64,000 nucleotides of DNA from Nocardioides renjunii (GCF_034661175.1 NZ_CP141058.1:2480001-2544000), one strand, 5' to 3'; shown: positions 42,729 to 52,026, counted from the first letter of the stretch. Numbers and translations are program-made. Notes: generated by a model not told the origin, from the sequence alone.

Positions 42729-42754
42729 GCCGGCCAGCCTATCGGGCACCCGGG

Positions 42755-43537
42755 TCACGCCACGGCAGCGACGTACGCCGCGAACTCGCGCGCCGCGTCC
42801 ATCGAGCCGGGCCGTGGCGCGGCCTCGCGGTCGAGGCCGAGGTCGCGGTCGGCGAGCACCTGCTGGAGCAGCGGTCGCCAGCGCGGGTCGCCGTGGACCA
42901 TCGCCCACCGCAGCGCGTCGCGCTTGCTGGCCACCTGGCCGGTGCGCACGGTGTAGAGGCTGCGACAGGCCTGCACGACGAGGTAGCGCTGGCACCACGC
43001 GACGTCGGGTGGGCACCAGCCCAGGACGTCGTCGGTCAGGGTCGCCAGCCCGGCGCGGGCCTGCTCGCGCAGCACGTCGTCGGGCACCGGGTCGACCAGC
43101 TCGACCCGGCACGGCCCGGCCAGGGTGATGCCGTGCTCGCGCAGGACCCACCGCGTCCACGCCTGGTTGCAGTGGTCGGACAGGACCAGCTCGTCGGAGC
43201 CGTGGTCGACGTACCACCACGCGCGACCGAGGCCGTCGACCGAGCGGAGCTCGTCCGCCACGGCGTACGAGCCCTCGAGGTGGGCGAACCAGTGGCCGTC
43301 GCGGTGCGGCAGGTCGCGGTGCAGCGTGCGCAGGGCGGCGACCTGCGCCGCCGTCGGGTGGTCGCGGACCACCACCAGGAAGTCGCAGTCGCTGTGCAGG
43401 TCCCCCGCACCGAGGGCGAACGACCCCTGGAGGTAGGCGCCCACGAACGACTCGCCGAGCGCGGACTGCGCTCCGGTGACGAGGTCGTGCAGCACGCCGT
43501 TGAGCTCGGCGTAGCGCGTGGGGTGGGGATTCAGCAC
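42755..43537 (-). CDS. nucleotidyltransferase with aminoglycoside-adenylyltransferase-like C-terminal domain
   Basis: 260 residues. FVGAYLQGSFALGAGDLHSDCDFLVVV is the Pol-beta nucleotidyltransferase motif (Gly-Ser, then Asp-x-Asp). The helical C-terminal half (DDVLGWCPPDVAWCQRYLVVQACRSLYTVRTGQVASKRDALRWAM) resembles AadA/DUF4111 proteins that adenylylate aminoglycosides. A resistance role is possible but unproven; environmental relatives are common. GTG 43537 is preceded by CACACT with a 6-nt spacer. Confidence 0.82.
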   Translation of the reverse strand: MLNPHPTRYAELNGVLHDLVTGAQSALGESFVGAYLQGSFALGAGDLHSDCDFLVVVRDHPTAAQVAALRTLHRDLPHRDGHWFAHLEGSYAVADELRSVDGLGRAWWYVDHGSDELVLSDHCNQAWTRWVLREHGITLAGPCRVELVDPVPDDVLREQARAGLATLTDDVLGWCPPDVAWCQRYLVVQACRSLYTVRTGQVASKRDALRWAMVHGDPRWRPLLQQVLADRDLGLDREAAPRPGSMDAAREFAAYVAAVA

Positions 43538-43627
43538 GGCTGAAGTGTGCGCCTGCCCGGGTCGCGCCGCCACGGAATATCGGGCCCCGGGCTACCGTCG
43601 GAGACCCCACCTACTCGGAGGTCCCCC

Positions 43628-44587
43628 ATGGGTCGTCTGCTCGTCTCCGGCGCCGCTGCTGTGCTCGGCCTGACCATGCTCACCGGCGCACCGACCGCCA
43701 CGGCGAGGGCGGTGCCGCTCGACGGCACCTTCCCCTCCCGGATCGCGCTTCCGAACGGCTTCCAGCCCGAGGGGATCGCCATCGGACCGGGCCCGACGGC
43801 CTGGTTCGGCTCGCGCGCCGACGGCGACATCTACGAGGTGTCGCTGCGCACCGGCCGCGGCCGGGTGATCAGCGAGGGCCCCGGCACCCCCTCGGTCGGG
43901 CTGAAGTCCGACCGCCAGGGACGTCTGTACGTCGCCGGCGGCGCGTCCGGCACGGCCCGGGTCGTCGACACCGACACCGGCGAGCTGCTCGCCGACCTGA
44001 CCCTCACGACCGGGACCAGCTTCGTCAACGACGTGGTGCTCACCCGCGACGCGGCGTGGTTCACCGACTCCTCGCAGCCGCAGCTCTACCGCCTCGCGCG
44101 CACCTCGCGCGGGCCGGCCGCCAGCGCGACCACCGTCCCGCTCACCGGCGACTGGGTGCAGGGCGCGGGCTTCGGCGCCAACGGCATCAGCACCACCCCC
44201 ACCGGCCGCCACCTGCTCGTGGTCAACTCCACCAGCGGGCTGCTCTACCGCGTCGACCCGACCACGGGTGCCGCGACGGAGGTCGACCTGGGCGGGGCGT
44301 CGCTCACGATGGGCGACGGCATGCTCCGGCAGGGCCGCACGCTCTACGTCGTGCGCAACCGGTCGAACCAGGTCGCCGTCCTGCGGCTCTCGCGCGACGG
44401 GCTCAGCGGCCGGCTGGTGCGCACCATCACCGCCGCGGACCTCGACGAGGACACGAGCTTCGACGTGCCGACGACGGTCGCGCGGTTCGGTGCCGACCTC
44501 TACCTGCCCAACGCGCGCTTCACGACGCCACCGACCCCCACCACGGAGTACTGGGTGACGAAGGTGCGCGCGCGGGCCGGCAGCTGA
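43628..44587 (+). CDS. exported beta-propeller (SMP-30/NHL-like) protein
   Basis: 319 residues. The ATG at 43628 follows GGAGGTCCCCC and starts a clear signal peptide (MGRLLVSGAAAVLGLTMLTGAPTATARA). The mature protein has about six repeats of the propeller type (GIAIGPGPTAWFGSRADGDIYEVSL, GRLYVAGGASGTARVVDTDTGELL, NDVVLTRDAAWFTDSSQPQLYRL, GISTTPTGRHLLVVNSTSGLLYRVD, GDGMLRQGRTLYVVRNRSNQVAVLRL). It resembles gluconolactonase-like proteins, but the metal-binding residues cannot be confirmed. Its stop is 3 nt from the convergent sufT stop. Confidence 0.85.
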   Translation: MGRLLVSGAAAVLGLTMLTGAPTATARAVPLDGTFPSRIALPNGFQPEGIAIGPGPTAWFGSRADGDIYEVSLRTGRGRVISEGPGTPSVGLKSDRQGRLYVAGGASGTARVVDTDTGELLADLTLTTGTSFVNDVVLTRDAAWFTDSSQPQLYRLARTSRGPAASATTVPLTGDWVQGAGFGANGISTTPTGRHLLVVNSTSGLLYRVDPTTGAATEVDLGGASLTMGDGMLRQGRTLYVVRNRSNQVAVLRLSRDGLSGRLVRTITAADLDEDTSFDVPTTVARFGADLYLPNARFTTPPTPTTEYWVTKVRARAGS

Positions 44588-44590
44588 GGC

Positions 44591-44980
44591 TCAGACGTTG
44601 AAGCCGAGGGCCCGCAGCTGCTCGCGGCCGTCCTCGGTGATCTTGTCCGGGCCCCACGGCGGCATCCAGACCCAGTTGATGGCGACGTCGCCGACCAGGC
44701 CCTCCAGCGCGGACTCGGTCTGGTCGGTGATGACGTCGGTCAGCGGGCACGCGGCCGAGGTGAGCGTCATGTCGAGCACCGCGTTGCTGTGCTCGTCGAG
44801 GTGCACGCCGTAGACGAGGCCGAGGTCGACGACGTTGATCCCCAGCTCGGGGTCGACGACGTCCTTCATCGCCTCGGTGACGTCGTCGACGGTCACCGTC
44901 GACGTGCCGCCGCCCGCGACGGCCTCGGGGACCTCGGGAAGGTCGCTGTGGTCGAGCTGCTGGTGGGTGGACTCGGTCAT
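44591..44980 (-). CDS. sufT: Fe-S assembly factor SufT (DUF59/MIP18-like)
   Basis: 129 residues. VTEAMKDVVDPELGINVVDLGLVYGVHLDEHSNAVLDMTLTSAACPLTDVI is the DUF59 core with its conserved Cys, which helps pass Fe-S clusters to target proteins. WVWMPPWGPDKITEDGREQLRALGF is the conserved C-terminus. An acidic 30-residue N-terminal extension is present. The ATG overlaps the sufU stop (ATGA), so it is the last gene of the suf operon. Confidence 0.93.
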   Translation of the reverse strand: MTESTHQQLDHSDLPEVPEAVAGGGTSTVTVDDVTEAMKDVVDPELGINVVDLGLVYGVHLDEHSNAVLDMTLTSAACPLTDVITDQTESALEGLVGDVAINWVWMPPWGPDKITEDGREQLRALGFNV

Positions 44981-45474
44981 CGGGTCTCTCCTTCGGTGGG
45001 CACCGACTGGGTCTCTGCGGACTGGCTCTGGGCCTGGGCGGTCGCGTCCTTCCACGCCATCCAGGACAGCAGGGCGCACTTCACGCGCGCGGGGAACTTG
45101 GCGACGCCGGCGAACGCGATCCCGTCCTCGAGGACGTCCTCGTCCGGCTCCACCTGTCCCTTGCCCTGCATGAGCTCGAGGAAGCTCTGGTGGATCGACA
45201 TCGCCTCGTCGACGGGCTTGCCGATGACGAGGTCGGTCAGCACGGAGGCGGACGCCTGCGAGATCGAGCAGCCGACGGCGTGGTAGGACACGTCCTCGAC
45301 GAGCCGGCCTCGCGCCGTGTCGGACAGGTGCACGCGCAGGGTGACCTCGTCACCGCAGGTCGGGTTGACGTGGTGCACCTCGGACTCGAACGGGTCGCGC
45401 AGGCCCCTGTGGTGCGGGTTCTTGTAGTGGTCCAGGATGATCTCCTGGTAGAGCGAGTCGAGGTCGTTGCTCAT
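44977..45474 (-). CDS. sufU: SufU, zinc-dependent sulfur-transfer protein
   Basis: 165 residues. LYQEIILDHYKNPHHRGL and the ligands Cys40-Gly-Asp42, Cys69 (GCSIS) and Cys133 are all in place. SufU accepts sulfur from SufS through ligand swapping at its zinc. The insertion between the first and second Cys typical of SufU (versus IscU) is present, and the tail is Gln/Ser-rich. It starts in a TGATG overlap with the sufS stop. Confidence 0.95.
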   Translation of the reverse strand: MSNDLDSLYQEIILDHYKNPHHRGLRDPFESEVHHVNPTCGDEVTLRVHLSDTARGRLVEDVSYHAVGCSISQASASVLTDLVIGKPVDEAMSIHQSFLELMQGKGQVEPDEDVLEDGIAFAGVAKFPARVKCALLSWMAWKDATAQAQSQSAETQSVPTEGETR

Positions 45475-46709
45475 CAGGCCACCTTGAAGTAGCTGCGGGT
45501 CTGGTGGAGCGCCTCGACGAGCGCGTCGATCTCGGCCGGCGTCGTGTAAAGGTAGGACGACATCCGGGTCGAGCTCTGCACGCCGAAGCGGGCGTGCGCC
45601 GGCTTGGCGCAGTGGTGACCGGCACGCACCGCCACGCCGCGCGAGTCGAGCACCTGCGCGATGTCGTGGGGGTGGACGCCCTCGAGCTCGAACGACACGG
45701 CACCGCCGCGCTGGGTCACGTCGAGCGGGCCGAGGACCGTCAGGCCCGGCACGGACTGCAGCCCCTCGAGGGCGTACGCCGTGATGGCCTGCTCGTGGGC
45801 GTGGATGGACTCCAGGCCGATGTGGTCGAGGTAGTCCAGCGCGCACCCGAGCCCGACCGCCTCGACGATCGGCGGCGTGCCGGCCTCGAAGCGGTGCGGC
45901 GCCCTGGCGTACGTCGAGCGCGCCATGGTGACCGTCTCGATCATCTCGCCGCCGCCGTGGAAGGGCGGGAGCGTGTTGAGCAGCTCCTCGCGACCCCACA
46001 GCACGCCGATCCCGGTCGGCCCGCAGACCTTGTGGCCGGTGAAGACCAGGAAGTCGCACCCGACCGCCTGGACGTCGATCGGCAGCTGCGGGGCGGCCTG
46101 GGAGGCGTCGATCACCGAGATCGCGCCGGCCGCGCGGGCGCGGGAGACCAGGTCGACGACCGGGTTGATCGTGCCGAGCATGTTGGACACCCAGGTGAAC
46201 GCCAGCACCTTGGTGTTCTCGTCCACCAGCTGGTCGGCGTTGCCCAGGTCGAGCTGGCCCTCGTCGGTCAGCCCGAACCAGCGCAGCTCGGCACCGGACC
46301 GCTCGCAGGCGAGCTGCCACGACACGATGTTGGAGTGGTGCTCCATCTCGGTGATGACGACGTTGTCGCCGGGGCCGAGCTCGATCGTGCGGGCGAGCAG
46401 GTTGAGCGCCTCGGTGGCGTTCTTGGTGAAGACGACCTCGTTGCGCGACGGCGCGTTGAGGAAGCTCGCCACCTTGTCGCGCGCGCCCTCGTAGGCCTCG
46501 GTCGACTCCGCGCCGAGCTGGTGCATGGCGCGGGCGATGTTGGCGTTGTGGCGCTCGAGGTGGTCGACCATCGTGTCGATGACGACCTGGGGCTTCTGCG
46601 AGGTGTTGGCGCTGTCGAGGTAGACCAGCGGCACCCCGCCCGCGAGCGTGCGCTCGAGGATCGGGAAGTCCTTGCGGATCACGTCGAGGTCCGGCAGCAG
46701 TCCGTGCAT
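45474..46709 (-). CDS. sufS: cysteine desulfurase SufS
   Basis: 411 residues, PLP-dependent. It takes sulfur from cysteine for Fe-S assembly. VYLDSANTSQKP at the N-terminus, EMEHHSNIVSWQ, the PLP Lys227 in FTGHKVCGPTG, and the catalytic Cys367 in VRAGHHCAKP. This is a group II desulfurase with a short Cys loop, the kind that works with SufU. The ATG follows GGAGAGGAGG. It is followed by sufU in the same unit. Confidence 0.95.
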   Translation of the reverse strand: MHGLLPDLDVIRKDFPILERTLAGGVPLVYLDSANTSQKPQVVIDTMVDHLERHNANIARAMHQLGAESTEAYEGARDKVASFLNAPSRNEVVFTKNATEALNLLARTIELGPGDNVVITEMEHHSNIVSWQLACERSGAELRWFGLTDEGQLDLGNADQLVDENTKVLAFTWVSNMLGTINPVVDLVSRARAAGAISVIDASQAAPQLPIDVQAVGCDFLVFTGHKVCGPTGIGVLWGREELLNTLPPFHGGGEMIETVTMARSTYARAPHRFEAGTPPIVEAVGLGCALDYLDHIGLESIHAHEQAITAYALEGLQSVPGLTVLGPLDVTQRGGAVSFELEGVHPHDIAQVLDSRGVAVRAGHHCAKPAHARFGVQSSTRMSSYLYTTPAEIDALVEALHQTRSYFKVA

Positions 46710-46747
46710 CGTGGTCCTCCTCTCCAGTGGGTCGGCTGAGCGGTCGC

Positions 46748-47509
46748 TCAGGCGGTGACGGTCTTGACGTACTTGACGTAGCCGTTGGCCTCGAGCTCGT
46801 CGGCGAGCTCCTTGCCGCCGGACTCGGCCACCTTGCCGTCGACGAACACGTGCACGTGGTCGGGCTCGATGTAGCGCAGGATGCGGGTGTAGTGGGTGAT
46901 GAGCAGGACGCCCTTGCCCTCCCGCGCGCGGAAGCGGTTGACGCCCTCGGAGACGACCTTGAGGGCGTCGATGTCGAGGCCGGAGTCGGTCTCGTCGAGC
47001 ACGGCGACCTTGGGGTCGAGCAGCTCGAGCTGCGCGATCTCGTGGCGCTTCTTCTCACCGCCGGAGAAGTTCTCGTTGACGTTGCGGGTGCCGAACGACG
47101 AGTCGAGGTTGAGCTGTTGGAGCGCGGCGTTGACGTCCTTGACCCAGGTGCGGAGCTTGGGGGCCTCGCCGTCGATCGCGGTCTTGGCGGTGCGCAGGAA
47201 GTTCGACACCGAGACGCCGGGGACCTCGACGGGGTACTGCATGGCGAGGAACAGGCCGGCGCGGGCGCGCTCGTCGACCGACAGGGACAGGACGTCCTGG
47301 CCGTCGAGGGTCACCGAGCCGCCGGTGATCGTGTACTTGGGGTGGCCGGCAATGGAGTAGGCCAGCGTCGACTTCCCCGACCCGTTGGGGCCCATGATCG
47401 CGTGGGTCTCGCCGTCGTTGATGGTGAGGGTGACGCCCTTGAGGATCTCCTTGGGGCCGTCCTCGGTGTCGACGGTGACGTGGAGGTCGGTGATGACGAG
47501 CTTGCTCAT
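46748..47509 (-). CDS. sufC: SufC ATPase
   Basis: 253 residues. Walker A IMGPNGSGKST, FLAMQYPVEVPGVSVSNFLR (SufC Q-loop region), signature FSGGEKKRHEI, Walker B AVLDETDSGLD and H-loop LLITHYTRIL. It is the ATPase of the SufBCD scaffold. The ATG overlaps the stop of the Rieske gene (ATGA). sufS begins 38 bp downstream. Confidence 0.96.
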   Translation of the reverse strand: MSKLVITDLHVTVDTEDGPKEILKGVTLTINDGETHAIMGPNGSGKSTLAYSIAGHPKYTITGGSVTLDGQDVLSLSVDERARAGLFLAMQYPVEVPGVSVSNFLRTAKTAIDGEAPKLRTWVKDVNAALQQLNLDSSFGTRNVNENFSGGEKKRHEIAQLELLDPKVAVLDETDSGLDIDALKVVSEGVNRFRAREGKGVLLITHYTRILRYIEPDHVHVFVDGKVAESGGKELADELEANGYVKYVKTVTA

Positions 47510-47853
47510 GCGGGGGTGACTCCGTTCAGGGTGGTCTCGGTGTCGACGTAGACGTCGGTGCCGCGCACGTCGACCGGGAAGGTGGCGACCGGCTCGGTCG
47601 CGGGGAGGTTGGTGGGCTTGCCGGTGCGAAGGTCGAACATCGACCCGTGCAGCCAGCACTCGATCTGGCAGCCGCCGTCGTTGGTGGCGACCTCGCCCTC
47701 GCTGAGGGCGACCTCGGCGTGGCTGCAGAGGTTCTCGATGGCGAAGACCTCGTCGCCGTCACGGGCGATGGCGATCTCGTGGCGGCCGAGGGTCACGGCC
47801 AGCGCCTGGTCGGCGGGGACCTCGTCCAGCGCGCACGCGCGCTCGAAGCCCAT
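47506..47853 (-). CDS. Rieske-type [2Fe-2S] ferredoxin in the suf operon
   Basis: 115 residues. The Rieske ligands are CSH (ENLCSHAEVAL) and C-x-x-H (IECWLHGSMFDLRTG), in a ferredoxin of the bedA/NirD-like size. It is annotated in relatives as a non-haem-iron oxygenase ferredoxin subunit, but its location between sufD and sufC suggests electron donation in, or sensing of, Fe-S assembly. TGATG overlap with sufD upstream and ATGA overlap with sufC downstream. Confidence 0.93.
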   Translation of the reverse strand: MGFERACALDEVPADQALAVTLGRHEIAIARDGDEVFAIENLCSHAEVALSEGEVATNDGGCQIECWLHGSMFDLRTGKPTNLPATEPVATFPVDVRGTDVYVDTETTLNGVTPA

Positions 47854-49064
47854 CAGGCACCCGTCCCGAGGACGCCGCCCTTGAGGACGTTCTTGGCGAG
47901 CTCGGCCTCGACGGTGGTCAGCAGCCGGTCCTCGATCGAGGGGACGCCGACCTTGCGGATGAGGTCGTTGAAGAAGCCGTGCACCACCAGGCGCTGCGCC
48001 TCCTGCTCGGAGATGCCGCGCGACTGCAGGTAGAACAGGTGCTCGTCGTCGAAGCGCGCCGTCGCGGAGGCGTGGCCGGCGCCCTCGATCTCGCCGGTCT
48101 CGATCTCGAGGTTGGGGATCGAGTCGGCCTGGCAGCCGTCGGTGAGGACCAGGTTGCGGTTCTCCTCGTAGGTCTCGATGCCCTCGGCGACCTTGCGGAT
48201 CAGGACGTTGCCGACCCAGACGGTGTGCGCCTTCTCGCCCTGCAGCGCGCCCTTGTAGATGGCGTTGGACTTCGTGCGCGGGGCGGTGTGGTCGGCGAAG
48301 ATCCGGTGCTCGATGTGCTGGCCGGCGTCGGCGAAGTAAAGGCCGAGCAGCTCGGCCGAGCCGCCGGGACCGTCGTAGGTCACGTTGGCGTCCATCCGGA
48401 CCAGGTCGCCGCCGAAGGAGATGGCCGCGTGCCGGTAGCTCGCGTCGCGACCGACCCGCGCCTGGTGGTGCGACAGGTGGACGGCGTCGTCGGCCCAGTC
48501 CTGGATCGAGACGACGGTGACGTCGGCCCCGTCCCCCACGGCGATCTCGACGACCGCGGCGACGGTCGAGGAGCCGGTGTGGTTGAGCACGACGATCGCC
48601 TTGCTGTGGGCGCCGAAGCGCAGCGCCACGTGCCCGGCCTCGGTCACCAAGACGTCCGTGCCGTCGAGGTCGACGACGATCGGCTCGGCGACCTCGGTCT
48701 CGGCGGGCACGTCGACCAGCAGGCTCGCAGGCACCTCGGCCAGGACGCGGGCGGCCCAGCGGGTGTTGGGGACCAGGCCGGAGATGCCGCGCAGGCCGCG
48801 GGCCTCGTCGCCGGAGACGACCTCGATGCGGACGCCGTCGGGGGTGTTCCACGTGGCCGAGGTCGCCGGCCGCATGAACTCGGCGTCGGCGTGCAGGCCC
48901 CTGAGCCGCTTGAGCGGCGTGAAGCGCCAGATCTCCTCGCGGCCCGTCGGGACCTCGTGGTCGGCGACGTCGTACGAGCCGACCGGGTGGAGGTGGCTCT
49001 CCACCCGGACCTGCTCGGGGGTCTGCTCCAGCGCGGAGCGGACGGATTCGGTGGTGACTGTCAC
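47853..49064 (-). CDS. sufD: SufD, Fe-S scaffold subunit
   Basis: 403 residues. The C-terminal SUF beta-helix core reads ARVGRDASYRHAAISFGGDLVRMDANVTYDGPGGSAELLGLYFADAGQHIEHRIFADHTAPRTKSNAIYKGAL, and GHASATARFDDEHLFYLQSRGISEQEAQRLVVHGFFNDLI carries the conserved His/Arg region. It forms SufBC2D with SufB and SufC. The start is GTG 49064. 84 bp separate it from sufB. Confidence 0.95.
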   Translation of the reverse strand: MTVTTESVRSALEQTPEQVRVESHLHPVGSYDVADHEVPTGREEIWRFTPLKRLRGLHADAEFMRPATSATWNTPDGVRIEVVSGDEARGLRGISGLVPNTRWAARVLAEVPASLLVDVPAETEVAEPIVVDLDGTDVLVTEAGHVALRFGAHSKAIVVLNHTGSSTVAAVVEIAVGDGADVTVVSIQDWADDAVHLSHHQARVGRDASYRHAAISFGGDLVRMDANVTYDGPGGSAELLGLYFADAGQHIEHRIFADHTAPRTKSNAIYKGALQGEKAHTVWVGNVLIRKVAEGIETYEENRNLVLTDGCQADSIPNLEIETGEIEGAGHASATARFDDEHLFYLQSRGISEQEAQRLVVHGFFNDLIRKVGVPSIEDRLLTTVEAELAKNVLKGGVLGTGA

Positions 49065-49148
49065 TGCGTCTCTTTCTGGTTCCTCGGCCCGGACGCCCGC
49101 GTCGCGGCGTCCCCGACCGGCGGGGTGGTGGTCAGGCGGTGGCGGCGA

Positions 49149-50576
49149 TCAGCCGACCGCGCCCTCCATCTGCAGCTCGATGAGGCGGTTGAGCTCGAGG
49201 GCGTACTCCATCGGCAGCTCCTTGGCGATCGGCTCGACGAAGCCGCGCACGATCATCGCCATCGCCTCGTCCTGCTCCATGCCGCGCGACATGAGGTAGA
49301 AGAGCTGGTCGTCGGAGACCTTCGAGACGCTCGCCTCGTGACCCATGGACACGTCGTCCTCGCGGATGTCGACGTAGGGGTAGGTGTCGCTGCGGCTGAT
49401 CTGGTCGACGAGCAGCGCGTCGCACAGCACGTTGGACTTCGAGCCGTGCGCGCCCTCGTTGACCTGGATCAGCCCCCGGTACGACGTGCGCCCGCCGCCG
49501 CGCGCCACCGACTTGCTCAGGATGGACGACGAGGTGTGCGGCGCCGCGTGCACCATCTTGGCGCCGGCGTCCTGGTGCTGGCCCTCGCCCGCAAAGGCGA
49601 TGGACAGCGTCTCGCCCTTGGCGTGCTCACCCATGAGGTAGATGGCGGGGTACTTCATCGTCACCTTGGAGCCGATGTTGCCGTCGACCCACTCCATCGT
49701 CGCGCCGGCCTCGCAGGTCGCGCGCTTGGTGACGAGGTTGTAGACGTTGTTGGACCAGTTCTGGATCGTCGTGTAGCGGACGCGGGCGCCCTTCTTCACG
49801 ATGATCTCGACGACCGCGGAGTGCAGCGAGTCCGAGGAGTAGATCGGCGCGGTGCAGCCCTCGACGTAGTGCACGTAGGAGTCCTCGTCCGCGATGATCA
49901 GCGTCCGCTCGAACTGGCCCATGTTCTCGGTGTTGATCCGGAAGTAGGCCTGCAGCGGGATGTCGACGTGGACGCCCTTGGGCACGTAGATGAACGAGCC
50001 GCCGGACCACACCGAGGTGTTGAGCGCGGAGAACTTGTTGTCACCGACCGGGATGACGGTGCCGAAGTACTCCTTGAAGAGCTCCTCGTGCTCCTTCAGC
50101 GCGGTGTCGGTGTCGACGAAGATGACGCCCTTCTCCTCGAGGTCCTCGCGGATCGAGTGGTAGACGACCTCCGACTCGTACTGCGCGGCGACGCCCGCGA
50201 CGAGGCGCTGCTTCTCCGCCTCGGGGATGCCGAGCTTGTCGTAGGTGTTCTTGATGTCCTCGGGCAGCTCCTCCCAGGACGTGGCCTGCTTCTCGCTGGA
50301 GCGCACGAAGTACTTGATGTTGTCGAAGTCGATCGTCGACAGGTCCGAGCCCCACGTGGGCATGGGCTTGCGGTGGAAGAGCTTGAGGCCCTTGAGGCGC
50401 AGGTCGAGCATCCACTGCGGCTCGGACTTCTTGCCGGAGATGTCGCGCACGACGTCCTCGTTGAGGCCGCGCTTCGCGCCGGCGCCGGCGTCGTCCTTGT
50501 CGGCCCAGCCGAACTCGTAGCGCCCGATGCCCTTGAGCTCGGGGTTGAGGTCTTCGATGCTCAGGTTCTGGGTCAT
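49149..50576 (-). CDS. sufB: SufB, Fe-S scaffold subunit
   Basis: 475 residues, highly conserved: [69 protein letters not shown] and [39 protein letters not shown]. The conserved Cys in LCDALL is present. No intein is present, in contrast to mycobacterial SufB. The ATG overlaps the sufR stop (ATGA). Confidence 0.97.
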   Translation of the reverse strand: MTQNLSIEDLNPELKGIGRYEFGWADKDDAGAGAKRGLNEDVVRDISGKKSEPQWMLDLRLKGLKLFHRKPMPTWGSDLSTIDFDNIKYFVRSSEKQATSWEELPEDIKNTYDKLGIPEAEKQRLVAGVAAQYESEVVYHSIREDLEEKGVIFVDTDTALKEHEELFKEYFGTVIPVGDNKFSALNTSVWSGGSFIYVPKGVHVDIPLQAYFRINTENMGQFERTLIIADEDSYVHYVEGCTAPIYSSDSLHSAVVEIIVKKGARVRYTTIQNWSNNVYNLVTKRATCEAGATMEWVDGNIGSKVTMKYPAIYLMGEHAKGETLSIAFAGEGQHQDAGAKMVHAAPHTSSSILSKSVARGGGRTSYRGLIQVNEGAHGSKSNVLCDALLVDQISRSDTYPYVDIREDDVSMGHEASVSKVSDDQLFYLMSRGMEQDEAMAMIVRGFVEPIAKELPMEYALELNRLIELQMEGAVG

Positions 50577-51295
50577 GACTGCTCCTTCGTGGGGTCCTGC
50601 TCGAGGTCCGGCTTGAGGGTCTGGGGGATGCAGGTGGTGCAGACGCCGTCGCCGTGGGCGATGGTCGCCAGGCGTTGGACGTGGGTGCCGAGGACGCGGC
50701 CGATGGCCTCGGTCTCGGCCTCGCAGAGCTGGGGGAACTCGTGGGCGACGTGGGACACGGGGCAGTGCTGCTGGCACAGCTGCTCGCCCATGCTGACGCC
50801 GTTGACCGGCGCCAGGTCGCGCACCGAGGCGGCGTAGCCGTTCTGGGTGAACACCCGGGCCAGCGCCTCGGCGGGGCTCAGCTCGGGGTCGACGGCCGTG
50901 ACGGCGGCGTAGTCGCCCTCGACGAAGGCCACCCGGCGGCGGGCGAACTCAAGGACGGCGCCCTCGCCCTGCGTCTCGGCCAGGAACCGGAGCGCCTGCA
51001 CGGCGAGGTCGTCGTACTGCTGGTCGAAGCTGTCGCGACCGGCCTCGGTGAGGCCGAACACCTTGGCGGGCCGCCCGCGGCCCCGGGTGCCGTAGACCTT
51101 GCGCTCGCGCGACTCCACGACTTCCTCGGCCACGAGGTGGTCGAGGTGGCGGCGCACGGCCGCGGCGGTGAGGTCGAGGCGCAGGGCGAGGTCGGCGGCC
51201 GTGCTCGGGCCGTTCTCGAGGATCGACCGAGCCACCCGGTCACGGGTGGGAGCGTCCCCGTCGGGGGTCGCAGCGGTTGTCCTCACGAATTGCAC
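50573..51295 (-). CDS. sufR: SufR-like Fe-S-dependent repressor
   Basis: 240 residues. An N-terminal winged helix ([46 protein letters not shown]) is followed by a C-terminal domain with Cys174, Cys178, Cys191, Cys219 and Cys222 ([27 protein letters not shown]), the expected cluster ligands. SufR represses the suf operon when it holds a cluster and releases it under iron or oxidative stress. It heads the operon, so control is autogenous. Start GTG 51295; the -10 and operator overlap it (see 51292-51306). Confidence 0.93.
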   Translation of the reverse strand: MQFVRTTAATPDGDAPTRDRVARSILENGPSTAADLALRLDLTAAAVRRHLDHLVAEEVVESRERKVYGTRGRGRPAKVFGLTEAGRDSFDQQYDDLAVQALRFLAETQGEGAVLEFARRRVAFVEGDYAAVTAVDPELSPAEALARVFTQNGYAASVRDLAPVNGVSMGEQLCQQHCPVSHVAHEFPQLCEAETEAIGRVLGTHVQRLATIAHGDGVCTTCIPQTLKPDLEQDPTKEQS

Positions 51296-51306
51296 AACAC
51301 CAGTGT
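51292..51306 (-). promoter_or_regulatory. sufR: candidate SufR operator over the sufR start codon
   Basis: On the coding strand: ACACT, five bases, TGTGC. The mycobacterial SufR box, as I recall it, is ACACT-N5-TGTGA, so only the last base differs. The site covers the -10 (CACACT, 51307-51302) and includes the GTG start codon. TTGAAG lies 18 nt upstream of the -10 as a -35. Confidence 0.6.
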
Positions 51307-51327
51307 GACGTTATTGCTTCCGCGTCT

Positions 51328-51981
51328 TCAAGGAAGGTTGCCCTTAGTGGTCGGGCCCGTGAGCGCGGTCACCGCGTCGACCAGCGAGGCCACGAGGCGA
51401 CGGCCCTGGTCGTCGATGAGCTCGCGCGGCAGCTCGCGGAGCGGACCGCGCGCCGTCAGCGTGGCATAGCCGTGCACCCCGGACCAGCAGGTGATGGTCG
51501 CGTCGCCGACGTGCTCCTCGGCCAGCCGGCCCTCGCGCACCAGGGCGGCCAGCGCCAGCTCGAGCTGCTGGTAGGGCGAGAGCCCCGAGCGCGCCGTGGC
51601 CTCCGGGGACGTCGAGCTGAGCATGTCGTCCATCGCGAAGAACGCCGCGTCGAACAGGCCCGGCTCGTCGAGCGCGAAGGCGATGTAGGCCTCCCCCACG
51701 GCCTGGAGCATCTGCCGGCCGTCGGGACCGTCGGCGTCGTTGCGGACCTCGAGCCGGTCGTCGACCGCGGCGGCCAGCTCGGCGAGCGCACGCTGGGCCA
51801 CCGCGCGCACGAGCGCGTCGCGGTCGAGGAAGTGGCGGTAGGCCGCACGCGGGGTGACGCCCGCACGCCGGGTGACCTCCCGCATCACGATCGCCTCCGT
51901 GCCGCCGGTGCGGGCGGCCTCGAAGGCCGTCTGCACGAGGGCGACGCGCAGGTCGCCGTGGTGGTACGCGGTCTGGACCAT
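51328..51981 (-). CDS. TetR/AcrR family regulator
   Basis: 217 residues. The N-terminal helix-turn-helix is LRVALVQTAFEAARTGGTEAIVMREVTRRAGVTPRAAYRHFLDRDALV, and the C-terminal domain is a ligand-binding helical bundle of the TetR_C type. TAGACT (51993-51988) ends 6 nt before the ATG and TGGACA (52016-52011) lies 17 nt upstream of it: a near-consensus promoter for a leaderless message. Two palindromes overlap this promoter, so autorepression and control of the divergent ABC exporter are likely. Confidence 0.92.
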   Translation of the reverse strand: MVQTAYHHGDLRVALVQTAFEAARTGGTEAIVMREVTRRAGVTPRAAYRHFLDRDALVRAVAQRALAELAAAVDDRLEVRNDADGPDGRQMLQAVGEAYIAFALDEPGLFDAAFFAMDDMLSSTSPEATARSGLSPYQQLELALAALVREGRLAEEHVGDATITCWSGVHGYATLTARGPLRELPRELIDDQGRRLVASLVDAVTALTGPTTKGNLP

Positions 51982-51988
51982 GCGGCAA

Positions 51989-52003
51989 GTCTACGGTGTA
52001 GAC
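51989..52003. promoter_or_regulatory. TetR operator, perfect palindrome
   Basis: GTCTAC-GGT-GTAGAC, a perfect 6-bp inverted repeat with a 3-bp centre. It overlaps the -10 of the tetR-type gene (51988-51993). Confidence 0.75.
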
Positions 52004-52011
52004 ATTTCGAT

Positions 52012-52026
52012 GTCCACGGTGTAGAC
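52012..52026. promoter_or_regulatory. TetR operator, second copy
   Basis: GTCCAC-GGT-GTAGAC, one mismatch from the first copy and 23 bp (about two helical turns) away. It overlaps the -35 of the tetR-type gene and a possible -10 (TAGACA, 52022-52027) of the divergent exporter operon. Confidence 0.7.

Noticed and set aside
47979..50837. 952-codon plus-strand open frame opposite sufD-sufB
   Set aside because: sufD and sufB on the minus strand are unmistakable. The plus-strand frame is Val/Asp/Arg-rich shadow.
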